Below, piece by piece: positions 45,700 to 54,604 of a DNA stretch of 64,000 bases. Numbering within the stretch: position 1 is the stretch's first letter; each line of letters begins with the position of its first letter. The notes under the pieces are model-generated. The model was given only the letters and a program-made list of their open reading frames with translations, was not told the origin of the DNA and searched no databases. This stretch comes from Mycobacterium sp. PO1 (GTDB taxonomy: Bacteria; Actinomycetota; Actinomycetes; Mycobacteriales; Mycobacteriaceae): assembly GCF_017312405.1 (NCBI RefSeq), contig NZ_BLTG01000045.1:1-64000 (forward strand), in the 5' to 3' direction. Made by a program: the position numbers and the translations under genes.

Positions 45700-47721
45700 T
45701 CAGTCAGGCGATCCCGGCGTCGTCCTCGGCTCGGTCGAGGCCGGCCGCCGTCGGCGGCCGATCCAGTATGCGGCGGCCCCGATACCGATCGCAGCGACGA
45801 CACTCGCTGCGATCCATGCGTGCGACAACCCGGGCCCACCCTGGTCCTGCGCGTCGGTTTGCGCGTCCGACGGTGCAGGCCCATAGACGCTGACGGGCGT
45901 GCGGTCGGGAACCATCTGGGGTTCGCTACCTTCGATGGCCACCACGGCGCTGCCGCGCAGCGCCGACCATCCCCGGGGATCGTCGTTGAGGCGCCTGAGC
46001 AGGTCGTCGAGTTGCGCCGGCGCTCCGTTGGAGGTGGCGACCAGCAGTGCGCGTTGCCCGTCGAAGACGGTCTGCAATGAACCGAACCGGATGCCCGGGT
46101 TCAGCGTCAATGTCGTCTCGGCGTCGTCGTCGCCGATCCCCACCAGGGTCAGCGATTGGTCTCGGCTGCTGACCGGAAGGGCCACCGAGTCGTAGTCCCA
46201 ACCGTCAGCGCTGATCAGGACCGCCGGCTCCTGACTGTCGAGCGCCGCTTCGATGGGCGTCACCTCGGTCAGTAACGGCACCACGCTCAGCCGCTGCAGC
46301 CCGACGACGATCTGGATCGCGCGCTCGGTGTCGGCGAAGTTTCCGGGAGTGAGCCCGACCTGCATGCGCGGCATCAATGCCTGTGGCAGCGACCCGAACC
46401 CGGGCGGAATCGGCGGCGACGCGGGTGTCGACTCCACCACGGTGCTGCCGTCGATGGTCAGGGTGATGGGGCGAAATTCGCCGCAGCGACCGGTATTTCC
46501 GCTGGTATCCATTCCGACGACCAGGTTGGTGTAGCGGGTCACCAGCCGGTCGGGGATGTCGATCCAGTGATCGATCGTGCTGTCCGGGCCGGTTCCCCAC
46601 GAATCGATGACGTCCCCGTTCACCGAGGCGGTCAGCCGCGCACCGACCTCGGCCGGAGCGGGGGTGTGCGTCCCCATCAGGTGCACCCGGAATCCCTCGG
46701 TGGGGTGCCCGAAACGCGTCTGGTCCAAGGGCAGACTCACCTGCGGAGCAACGCCCACGTTCGACAGGGACAGCGCCCCGAGCTGAGACACCGTCGTCGA
46801 ATCCCCGATGGCGGGCGGAGTCGGCGGGCGCATGTCTCCGGCGACCACGCTGGTGCTGACAGCCAGGCTCAGCGATCCGTCGGTCAGCAGGCGGATCTGG
46901 TCGGCGAGCTGCTCGGCCGAGCCGGAAAACAGCAACTGCGGAACCTCGCCGGCCATGAGCGACACGCCTTCCGGCCCTCCTTCTCTGATGACGATGCGCC
47001 GTTCGAAGGGCTCCGCCGGACCGGCGATGGTGGTGTCTTCGCCGGGAAGTGGGACGAGAACGACGCGCGGCGACTGACCGCGGAACTTCGCCTGCAGGGC
47101 GGCCGCCAATTGGACGGCCGCATCCGACTCGGCCTGGCTTGGGGACTCCGGTACCCCGAGGGTGACGGCACGCAGAATCGGCGGAAGGAAATCGGCGACG
47201 GTGGTGGGTACGGGTTCGGTACCGATGTAGGTGACCGATCCGTTCAGCAGTCCGACGGCGTTCTCCTGATCCAGGCAGTAACCGTCCTCGGCAAGAGCGC
47301 TGAGTCGCAGTGTCACCGTCACGGTGTCGTCGGTGACCTCGACAGCGTCCAGAGGAAGCACCACCGGTGCGAGATCGGTGGTGGGCAACCCGATCCTGCT
47401 GACGAGCCGTTCGTCCTGCAGCACCGAGAGCGTTCCAGACCGCACCGGGAACGGAAGATCCAGCGTGGCGTTCAGCGTGGCCGGCCGCAGCCCTGTCGGT
47501 ACCGGGAACGACAGCGACGTCGAGCTGGTGTCGCCGTAGAACATCAGGGTGCGTTCGGATCCCACGTCGGCCAGCGACAGCGTGAGATCCGCTGCCGGCG
47601 GCTCTCCGTCGGCCGGTTGCGCGTTTGCCGGTGCGGCCAGTCCGACGACCAGCGCGAGGGCGGCTAGGACAGCGACAAGGTGCGGAAGCCGCCGGGCGCT
47701 GGCTTCATTGGTCGTAGGCAG
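45700..47721 (-). CDS. BcsB-like exported membrane protein, probable CTG start
   Basis: 673 residues if translation begins at the CTG at 47721. The frame upstream of the first GTG (47565) encodes LVAVLAALALVVGLAAPANA, a signal peptide with an ANA-Q cleavage site, yet has no ATG, GTG or TTG. A strong GAGGAG sits 6 bases before the CTG. The mature protein resembles the periplasmic cellulose synthase subunit BcsB: repeated beta domains, LSLPLDQTRFG-type blocks, and a C-terminal anchor (SHAWIAASVVAAIGIGAAAY). In cellulose synthesis BcsB helps guide the glucan through the envelope. No processive synthase is in the window. A remnant paralogue is at 60346. Confidence 0.72.
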   Translation of the reverse strand: MPTTNEASARRLPHLVAVLAALALVVGLAAPANAQPADGEPPAADLTLSLADVGSERTLMFYGDTSSTSLSFPVPTGLRPATLNATLDLPFPVRSGTLSVLQDERLVSRIGLPTTDLAPVVLPLDAVEVTDDTVTVTLRLSALAEDGYCLDQENAVGLLNGSVTYIGTEPVPTTVADFLPPILRAVTLGVPESPSQAESDAAVQLAAALQAKFRGQSPRVVLVPLPGEDTTIAGPAEPFERRIVIREGGPEGVSLMAGEVPQLLFSGSAEQLADQIRLLTDGSLSLAVSTSVVAGDMRPPTPPAIGDSTTVSQLGALSLSNVGVAPQVSLPLDQTRFGHPTEGFRVHLMGTHTPAPAEVGARLTASVNGDVIDSWGTGPDSTIDHWIDIPDRLVTRYTNLVVGMDTSGNTGRCGEFRPITLTIDGSTVVESTPASPPIPPGFGSLPQALMPRMQVGLTPGNFADTERAIQIVVGLQRLSVVPLLTEVTPIEAALDSQEPAVLISADGWDYDSVALPVSSRDQSLTLVGIGDDDAETTLTLNPGIRFGSLQTVFDGQRALLVATSNGAPAQLDDLLRRLNDDPRGWSALRGSAVVAIEGSEPQMVPDRTPVSVYGPAPSDAQTDAQDQGGPGLSHAWIAASVVAAIGIGAAAYWIGRRRRPASTEPRTTPGSPD

Positions 47722-47817
47722 CTCAGTCTCCTCGGCATGGGTCCACAGCGCTAGACGCGGTAGCCAACTTACAAGACTGCCTGCGTCTGGTGCAGGATTT
47801 CGCCCCGGGGACTCCGG

Positions 47818-49986
47818 CTACACATTGAGCGTCGTCGGCGCGAGGACGCGCAGGGACGACCAGGGGATCTTGTTCATGTCGTAGTAGTCCCACGCCAACC
47901 CGGCGCTGGTCCACACGGAGCCGGGCGAGCTGGAGGTGGCGTCGTCAACCAGCTCGAAGGCGAACGCCATCCGGGCACCGCCCTGGTCCACGACATAGGC
48001 GCCGTAGGTCTGCAGCGTTTTGGCGATCACCTTCTCGCCGGCGGTGATTCCGGGGATCGCGTCGATGTCCAGGGTGGGGTCCAGCTGGATTCGGTAGCCC
48101 TCGGGGATGGGTGTGACCACTCCGGCCCAGTTCTGTCCATCGGATTTGATTGCCGGGTAGACGAAGTCGGGACCGGCGAGGTCGGTGGAGAAGGCCAGTG
48201 CGTGGTTGAGACCGGTGTTGGCGGCCACGGCAGCCGCGAATTCGTCGGCGGTGACGACGCCGGCGTAGCGGGCGATGGCGGCCGCGGTCGCCGATCCGGT
48301 CTCGTCGATGCCGTCACCGTTGAGGTCGGTCATCCCGCCCCACGACCCCGACCACGTGTCGGTGGAACTGTTGTACGACGCCTGCCAGATCCCGTATGCC
48401 GTGCCGGTGGTCGGATCGAGGATCGCGAGATGGCCGTCGGAGCCGGGCGGGATCTTCGTCCCGGCCGGGATCGGCACCGTGGTGGATCCGAACGGGTCGC
48501 TGCCCCACGGTTGAGTGAGGGTGACGTCGTAGCGCGGTGTGCTCGAGGTGATCTCGGAGGCCGACACCATCGCCACCGAGTATTCGTAGAGGTTGGCCAC
48601 CCGTTGCGCATTCGTGGCGGACAGATAGCTCACCCACGTCGCGCTGTTGGCGTCGAGAACGGGGTTGGCGCCGATGGGATTCCACAACCAGTCGGCGCCT
48701 CCGAAGTATCCGGGGCCGCCGGTGCTGGAGGCAGGAGGCGGCGGGGGCTCGACCGCCGCGGCGACCGCGGTGACGCTGTCCAGCCGCAGGTTTCGATCTC
48801 CGTACTTGCGGGAGTACAGGTCGTTGGTGAAGGCCACCGTGACGGTGTAGGTGCCGGCCGGGCCGCTGTAGTCGACCGTGTAGTCGGTCCATGAGGTGGC
48901 AGCGACGGCGACGGTGGACACGACCTTGCCGTTGACGGACACCCGCATGGTTGGGGCGCCGCGGTACTGGTCGCCTTTGGCGCGGATCACGAGGCTGCTG
49001 AACTCGGCGAGTGCGGCAGTGGTGGACAGCGACGAGTTCTTGTTCAGTACCACCGCGGAGCCACCGGAGGCGGTCGCATCGGTGTAGGTGGTTCCGTTGC
49101 GGGTGCGGGAGATCTTCATCGACTCGGCTTCGATCACCTCGTCATCAGCGACGGTCGGTGCGGCGGCCGAGTCGGCCGTAGCGGTGAGTGCGGTGGTCTC
49201 GGCGACGCTTTCCGCGGCGGTCGGCGCCGCGTCTCCGGAGCGGCGGGTCGACGCCGACGCCGACGCGGTCACCAGCAGGGCGCCCTGAGCCGGACCGGCG
49301 GGAGTCTGCGGGGCGTCCGAAGGGCGGGAGGTCACTTGCGTGACGTCGAGGTCGACCTCGGCAGAGGGTGTACTCGCGCGGTCCTCGCGCGAGTCGGCGG
49401 ACGTGCTCGCGGCGTCTGTCGTGCCCGAGGCGTCTGACGGGCCCGAGGCGCGCGAGTCGTCGGAGTCGACGTCGTCGGAGTCGCGGACCGAGTCGTCGTC
49501 GTCTTGGCCGTCGTCGTCGGTTGTGGTCGACGAGCCGCCCGGCGCCCCGGGTCCCCGATCGGAGGCACTGTCGTCGTCCTTCTTCTTTTTCTTCGGCTCG
49601 CGCTTGTCGCCGGCCGAAGAACGGTCGTTCGATGCGCGGCCGGCCGACGAACCGGCGTTGGTGTCGGACCCTGATCCCTGCGCGCGTTCGGTGGACGATC
49701 GTGGCGAACCGGAGTCGGGTTTGTCGGCGGATGCGATTCCCGGTGCGGCGACGAGCGCGGCTCCCACACCGAGCATCACGGCCAGCGCACCGACGCGGCC
49801 GATTCGCTTGGGATCGCTCAGGAAGGGGCTCCCATTCGCCCGGCGGCGGCCGAGCGGCACGACAGGAACTCGACGACCGCCGACGGTTTCAGCAAACTTT
49901 TGCTCAGCAAATGACTGGTTGCTGCCCGGACGGGAATCGGACGATGCTTGCCAGTGCAAGATCTTGGACTCGCGCTCAACTGACAT
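47818..49986 (-). CDS. secreted protein with carbohydrate-binding module and a shared C-terminal domain
   Basis: 722 residues from ATG 49986 with GGGGGAGAGG just upstream. A cytoplasmic lead of about 60 residues, a hydrophobic export segment (61-86, ending GIASA-D), an acidic Ser/Asp-rich disordered stretch to 285, a carbohydrate-binding module at about 285-409 (VIEAESMKISRTRNGTTYTD; YTVTVAFTNDLYSRKYGDRN) of the calcium-dependent xylan-binding type, and a C-terminal domain (425-722) shared with the lipoprotein at 52485: IPAGTKIPPGSDGHLAILDP, IPEGYRIQLDP, LAWDYYDMNKIPWSSLRVL. The function of that domain is unknown to me; a glycan hydrolase, lyase or binding role is possible. Confidence 0.78.
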   Translation of the reverse strand: MSVERESKILHWQASSDSRPGSNQSFAEQKFAETVGGRRVPVVPLGRRRANGSPFLSDPKRIGRVGALAVMLGVGAALVAAPGIASADKPDSGSPRSSTERAQGSGSDTNAGSSAGRASNDRSSAGDKREPKKKKKDDDSASDRGPGAPGGSSTTTDDDGQDDDDSVRDSDDVDSDDSRASGPSDASGTTDAASTSADSREDRASTPSAEVDLDVTQVTSRPSDAPQTPAGPAQGALLVTASASASTRRSGDAAPTAAESVAETTALTATADSAAAPTVADDEVIEAESMKISRTRNGTTYTDATASGGSAVVLNKNSSLSTTAALAEFSSLVIRAKGDQYRGAPTMRVSVNGKVVSTVAVAATSWTDYTVDYSGPAGTYTVTVAFTNDLYSRKYGDRNLRLDSVTAVAAAVEPPPPPASSTGGPGYFGGADWLWNPIGANPVLDANSATWVSYLSATNAQRVANLYEYSVAMVSASEITSSTPRYDVTLTQPWGSDPFGSTTVPIPAGTKIPPGSDGHLAILDPTTGTAYGIWQASYNSSTDTWSGSWGGMTDLNGDGIDETGSATAAAIARYAGVVTADEFAAAVAANTGLNHALAFSTDLAGPDFVYPAIKSDGQNWAGVVTPIPEGYRIQLDPTLDIDAIPGITAGEKVIAKTLQTYGAYVVDQGGARMAFAFELVDDATSSSPGSVWTSAGLAWDYYDMNKIPWSSLRVLAPTTLNV

Positions 49987-50116
49987 GTCCTCTCCCCCAA
50001 CCTTGTTCGAGACCGGTGAAGAGAAGATACTCCACCGGAGGCGGGGAGCAAACACAGAAGTCGACAAAGTCGCCCGCTAACGAATCGGCTGCGTGTCCAC
50101 GGTTACCCCGCGCACG

Positions 50117-51343
50117 TCAAACCGCGGGCAGATACTCCGACATGAGCCCGGTCAGCGCGACGATCGACTCGTGGAGGTCGAATTCGGTGGTCACCAGTCG
50201 CCGCCCCGCCGCGGCGAACTCGACCGCATCGCCGCCCCGGCGGACCATCGCGGCGAGGACCTCGTTGAGACTCTCGGGATCGGCGGGCGTCGCCAGCAGA
50301 CCGGTGACGCCGTCGACGACGATCTCCGGGATCCCGGACAGTCTGGTCGAGATCGTCGGCACACCGCACGCCAGGGCTTCCATGAGAGCCACCGGCAGAC
50401 CTTCCATCTGGCCGTCGTCGGCCACGATGCTCGGCAGCACGAACAGGTCGGCGGCGTCGAGCGCGCCGCGCACTTCCTGCTCGCTGCAGCTGCCCCGGAA
50501 CCGCACCCGCTCACGCAGCCCCAGTCGGTCGACACGGTCTTCGAGGTCGGCACGCAGCACACCGTCGCCGATGAGGTCGAGCGTGATGCGGTCCACCTCG
50601 GGTCCACCCTGCGCCAGCGCGGCCAGCAGCACGGCATGGCCTTTGTACTGCTGCAGTGAGGCGACGGTCAGCGTCCGCACTGGCCCGTCGAGCGGGATGC
50701 CGCGGGGCCGAAAGGTGTAGGCCGTGGTGTCGATGCCGGCGTGCACGACGCGGATGGGTGTTCCGGTGGCGTTGTGGTGCTCGAGCAGCGCCCGGTTGTA
50801 CTCGGAGATCGTCACCACGTAGCGGGCGCCGGCGATCTTGCGGTCCAGCATCGACGTGTCGACCTGGATGTCGTGGGCGTGCGCGGTGAAGCTGTAGGAG
50901 CACCCGACGAGCTTCCGGCACACCCACGCGGCCAACGCCGGGTACGTCGCGTAGTGCGCATGGATGTGACAGGGGCGGCCGGATTGCGCGAGATCCCGGG
51001 CGTGGGCACATGCCAGCAGCACCGTCGTCAGGGCCCGCACCAGCAAGGGGGGATGCCGGAGATAGCCGGCGGTGACAGCGGCGAGCACTCGCAGTGTCGA
51101 GACCGGGCGGGTGAGCATCGCCCAGGCGAAGCCCGCGAGACCCTGCGGCGCGGAGGGCCGAACGAGGCGCTGCGTCCACCGGCGGGCGATGTCGTGCACC
51201 GCAGTATCCGGGGACGGGAACAGTGACCTGATCTCGAGGTCGTACCGGTCCAGCCGGTCGAGCGCCTCGAGTTCGCGGACGATGAACGTCTCGGAGGTGA
51301 CCGGGAATCGGGACACCAGGTAGACGATGTGCGGTCGGCTCAC
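50117..51343 (-). CDS. glycosyltransferase, GT4 family
   Basis: 408 residues. Glycogen-synthase/GT-B fold: N-terminal HIVYLVSRFPVTSETFIVRE, donor half from about 220 (VRTLTVASLQQYKGHAVLLA) with EGLPVALMEALACGVPTIST, the EX7E motif of retaining GT4 enzymes. Sugar donor and acceptor unknown. GTG start overlaps the previous stop (GTGA, 51340-51343). Last gene of the coupled chain. Confidence 0.9.
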   Translation of the reverse strand: MSRPHIVYLVSRFPVTSETFIVRELEALDRLDRYDLEIRSLFPSPDTAVHDIARRWTQRLVRPSAPQGLAGFAWAMLTRPVSTLRVLAAVTAGYLRHPPLLVRALTTVLLACAHARDLAQSGRPCHIHAHYATYPALAAWVCRKLVGCSYSFTAHAHDIQVDTSMLDRKIAGARYVVTISEYNRALLEHHNATGTPIRVVHAGIDTTAYTFRPRGIPLDGPVRTLTVASLQQYKGHAVLLAALAQGGPEVDRITLDLIGDGVLRADLEDRVDRLGLRERVRFRGSCSEQEVRGALDAADLFVLPSIVADDGQMEGLPVALMEALACGVPTISTRLSGIPEIVVDGVTGLLATPADPESLNEVLAAMVRRGGDAVEFAAAGRRLVTTEFDLHESIVALTGLMSEYLPAV

Positions 51344-52488
51344 TGCCGGGAGCCGATCGCCTCGAGGTAGGTGGTGCGCAGGCGCTGCACCCAGGCGGTG
51401 GCCGAGAACTCCTGCCGTGCTCGTTCGCCGGCTGCCGTGCCCAGGGTGCGGCGCAGCTCGGCGTCGTCGAGCAGACGGCACACCGCATCGGCCAGGCCTT
51501 CGGTGGACCCGGCCTCGAACAGCAACCCGGTTTCGCCGTCGGGCACGATGTCGGGGATCCCGCCGATCCGTGACGCCGCGATGGCGCACTCGGTGGCCGA
51601 CGCCTCGATGAGCACGGTCGGCAGGTTCTCGCCGTACGTGGACGGCAACAGCACGACATCGGCGGCGCGGTAGACCTCGGGCATGTCGGTGCGCACGCCG
51701 ACGAAGATCACCGAGTTTTCCAGTCCGAGTTCGGCGACCAGTCGGCGCAGGTCGTCTTCGAGTTCGCCGCCACCGGTCAGGGCGAGGACGGCATCCGGAT
51801 GCCGCGCGAGTACCTGCGGCCAGGCGCGGATCGCGATCGGGATGCCCTTGAAGTCGCGGAATGCGGCGGGCAGCACGACGACGGGACCGGCGTTGCTGGC
51901 GGCGAGGTCGCTGTGCACCTGTGGGCTGGCCGGGCCCGGGGAGAAGTTGGTGATGTCGATGCCGTTGTGCATGACTTCCCAGTTGTCGGGCATGCGGTGC
52001 GGGCGATACGTTTCGGCGAAGGACCGCCGCGACGCCTCGGAGACGAACAGCGCGCGCCGCGAGCGGGTCGCCGCTTCCACGGCCAGGCGCTCGCGTTTGG
52101 CGGCGCGGCCGGTCAGCGGGTGCGCGACGTGGTGAAACGTGCACACGACCGGCCGCCGAACCAGTAGACCGGCGGGTACGGCCAGCGTCATGGCCATCTC
52201 GAGGTGCGCGTGCACGATGTCGTAGCGCCCGGCCCGGATGGTGCGGACCAGCCGTGGCAGCGCCACGGGATCGAGCAAGCGCCGAATCCCCAACGAGCGG
52301 GTGCTGATTCCCGCCTCGGCGAGAATCGCCATGGTCTTCTCGGAGTTCCACTCGGCGGGCGAGATGCTGACGACGTCCATCGTGACGTCGGTGTCGCGGG
52401 AAGCGCTGATCATCGGCGCCAGCAGTGTTTCGGCGCCGCCCATGCGGAACGCGTCGATGAGCACGAGGGCTTTGATTCCGGTTGTCAT
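51340..52488 (-). CDS. glycosyltransferase, GT4 family
   Basis: 382 residues. GT-B fold: ALVLIDAFRMGGAETLLAPM at the N-terminus, HAHLEMAM, and the donor half with VVLPAAFRDFKGIPIAIRAW and YGENLPTVLIEASATECAI. A retaining transferase acting inside the cell on a lipid-linked sugar chain. ATG overlaps the stop of the lipoprotein gene. Confidence 0.9.
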   Translation of the reverse strand: MTTGIKALVLIDAFRMGGAETLLAPMISASRDTDVTMDVVSISPAEWNSEKTMAILAEAGISTRSLGIRRLLDPVALPRLVRTIRAGRYDIVHAHLEMAMTLAVPAGLLVRRPVVCTFHHVAHPLTGRAAKRERLAVEAATRSRRALFVSEASRRSFAETYRPHRMPDNWEVMHNGIDITNFSPGPASPQVHSDLAASNAGPVVVLPAAFRDFKGIPIAIRAWPQVLARHPDAVLALTGGGELEDDLRRLVAELGLENSVIFVGVRTDMPEVYRAADVVLLPSTYGENLPTVLIEASATECAIAASRIGGIPDIVPDGETGLLFEAGSTEGLADAVCRLLDDAELRRTLGTAAGERARQEFSATAWVQRLRTTYLEAIGSRQ

Positions 52489-53402
52489 TCCAGCACTCTC
52501 AGTCTGTCCCATGGCACGTTCTCCATCGCGTCGTAGTCCCAGCGGAAACCGGCGTCGGAATAGGTCTGGCCCACCTCGCCCGGGGCGGCATCGCGGTCGA
52601 GTTCGAAGCTGACGCTCAGCGGTGCGGCGGACACGTCCATCAGGTAGCCGCCGTAACGCTGCATCGCCCGGGCCACCGCCAACTCGCCGGGTCGCAGATT
52701 CAACGCGTCCAGGTCGACGGCGGGGTCCAGTTGCAGGCGCGCGCCTTCGGGGATGCAGTCGGGTCGCGTCGAGTATCCGTCGCTCTTGAGAGCCGGCGGG
52801 CGGAACGTCGGGCAGGCGTTGTTCGATTGCAGCGCCAAGGCGTGCGGGATCTCGCCGTCGGCGATCTCGGCGAGCCGGATCACCCCACCGAGCCGGGAGG
52901 CACCCGAGCCGGTGGCGGCGCCGCCCCATCCCGAGCCGCGCAGACTGTTGACGGCCGCGAATTCGGTGCTCCAGGTGTCGCCGTCATGGGTTGCGCGCCA
53001 GAATTCGAAGATGGTGCCGGCCGATTCGTCGACGGTGACCAGCACGCCGTCGGAACCGGAGTTGGGTTCGGCTCCGTCGGGGATGGCAACGGGCCACCCG
53101 GCGAACGGGCAGATGCCGTAATCGATGCGCGTGCACGTCACGGTATGGGTGGGGGTGTCGCCGTCGACCGCGACGATCGGGATGCCGTACTCCCCCAGGT
53201 TCGCGTTCAGCGCGGGCTCGGGTTGCACCGCCGCGATCATCGCGGTGCTCTGCGGGTCGACGCGTACCTCGGCCGGGATCGGCTGCCGCCACGGGCTGCT
53301 GTCAGAGAACGGGCTGGCAAGTGTGTCGTCTGTCGGCGGTGACGTGCAGCCCACCGCGCCGGCCAGCACAGCTACGGCCACCGCTATCGTCTGCCGCCTC
53401 AC
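52485..53402 (-). CDS. lipoprotein with the domain shared by the carbohydrate-binding protein
   Basis: 305 residues, MRRQTIAVAVAVLAGAVGCT with lipobox AVGC at about residue 19. The remainder is the same domain as the last 300 residues of the protein at 47818: IPDGAEPNSGSDGVLV, EFWRATHDGDTWSTEF, IPEGARLQLDPAVDLDAL, FRWDYDAMENVPWDRLRVL. It lies inside a chain of overlapping glycosyltransferase genes, so its task is tied to the polysaccharide, outside the membrane. No catalytic signature that I know. Confidence 0.78.
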   Translation of the reverse strand: MRRQTIAVAVAVLAGAVGCTSPPTDDTLASPFSDSSPWRQPIPAEVRVDPQSTAMIAAVQPEPALNANLGEYGIPIVAVDGDTPTHTVTCTRIDYGICPFAGWPVAIPDGAEPNSGSDGVLVTVDESAGTIFEFWRATHDGDTWSTEFAAVNSLRGSGWGGAATGSGASRLGGVIRLAEIADGEIPHALALQSNNACPTFRPPALKSDGYSTRPDCIPEGARLQLDPAVDLDALNLRPGELAVARAMQRYGGYLMDVSAAPLSVSFELDRDAAPGEVGQTYSDAGFRWDYDAMENVPWDRLRVLE

Positions 53403-54604
53403 TGATTCTCCTTCTGTGCAACGTGTTTCGGATCGGCGAGCGCGTCGGCGACCCGCTCCGCGGCGACCGCCCAGGCGTCGGTGACGCTGGCTTCGCCCGC
53501 TGCGCCGAGCCGGGCTGCCAGCTCGGGGTCGCGCAGCAACTCAACGAGGGCAACGGCCAGCGCCGTTGCGTCAGCGGGCTCCACGAGCAGCCCGGTCGCA
53601 CGGTCGACGATGACGTCGGCGAGGTCACCGATATCGGAGGCAACGACGGGGCGACCGAACGTGTAGGCCAGATGCGCCACACCGCTCTGGGTGGCGCGAA
53701 TGTAAGGAGTGGCGACCACGCGCGCGGCGTCGAACAGTCCGGCGACGTCATCGACGGCGACATAGCCGGGACGGGCATCGATGTTGCCGATCCGGTCGCA
53801 ACGCTCGAGGACTGCGGCGACGTCGATGTCGGCGCTGGGCGCGCCGGCGAGCACCAGCCTGGCCTCGGGGATCTGGTCGCGCACGAGCACGAAAGCGTCC
53901 AGCAGGATCTCGATACCCTTGTACTTCGACCAAACCCCGAAGAACAGCACCACCGGTTCGGTGTCGGTGACGGCGCGCACTTGCGTGCCGCCGCGCAGAC
54001 CGGGTTCGGCACCGTGCGGGATGACGACGACCGGGCATCGCGGCTGCCAGTAGGAGACGGCCATGTCGCGAGTGCGCGGGCCGAGCACGAAGGCCACATC
54101 CAGCCGCTGCCAGGCGGCGCGGAACGCCCGGGTGAGCAGCTTGCCGGATTTCGGGGTGCTGGTGTCCTTGGCGTCCGACCGCGGCAGCGGCTCGTGGGCG
54201 ATGAGCCCGAGAGTGCTGGCGCGCAACACCGTCGCCAGGGCGGCCACGAACAGCGGTTCGAATGCGAACCGCCACTGCGACCACAGCACCGCCCGCGGAC
54301 GTGTCGCGAGCAGTCGCACGCTCAACACCGTCCAGGCGAGAACGAGCTGCGCTGCGCGCACGGCCCGTCGCGCGAGCCGGAACACCCGGGAGTGCACCTC
54401 GGTGTCACCGGGGTGCCAGGTGGGAAGAACCGGACGCACCGTGAAACCCCGCTGCGTCGAATCCAGTTCGGGTCGGGGTCCGGTCCACAGCTCGACGCAC
54501 TCGCCGCGGGCGGCCAGCGCGCTGCCCAGCTCGAACGCGAACTGGAACAGCCCGCCCGAGGGCGACATCTCGACGAGAACAATGGGTTTGGCGGGTTTGG
54601 TCAC
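53399..54604 (-). CDS. glycosyltransferase, GT4-like
   Basis: 401 residues from GTG 54604. N-terminal EMSPSGGLFQFAFELGSALA, a middle helical part, then VVLFFGVWSKYKGIEILLDA and SGVAHLAYTFGRPVVASDIG of the donor-binding half. A GT-B fold; the second half is clear, the first is less typical. Start overlaps the stop of the polymerase gene (GTGA). Confidence 0.87.
   Translation of the reverse strand: MTKPAKPIVLVEMSPSGGLFQFAFELGSALAARGECVELWTGPRPELDSTQRGFTVRPVLPTWHPGDTEVHSRVFRLARRAVRAAQLVLAWTVLSVRLLATRPRAVLWSQWRFAFEPLFVAALATVLRASTLGLIAHEPLPRSDAKDTSTPKSGKLLTRAFRAAWQRLDVAFVLGPRTRDMAVSYWQPRCPVVVIPHGAEPGLRGGTQVRAVTDTEPVVLFFGVWSKYKGIEILLDAFVLVRDQIPEARLVLAGAPSADIDVAAVLERCDRIGNIDARPGYVAVDDVAGLFDAARVVATPYIRATQSGVAHLAYTFGRPVVASDIGDLADVIVDRATGLLVEPADATALAVALVELLRDPELAARLGAAGEASVTDAWAVAAERVADALADPKHVAQKENQ

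Noticed and set aside
48202..50080. Plus-strand frames over the acidic protein gene
   Set aside because: Low-complexity acidic codons leave all frames open; only the minus frame has a signal segment, a ribosome-binding site and domains.
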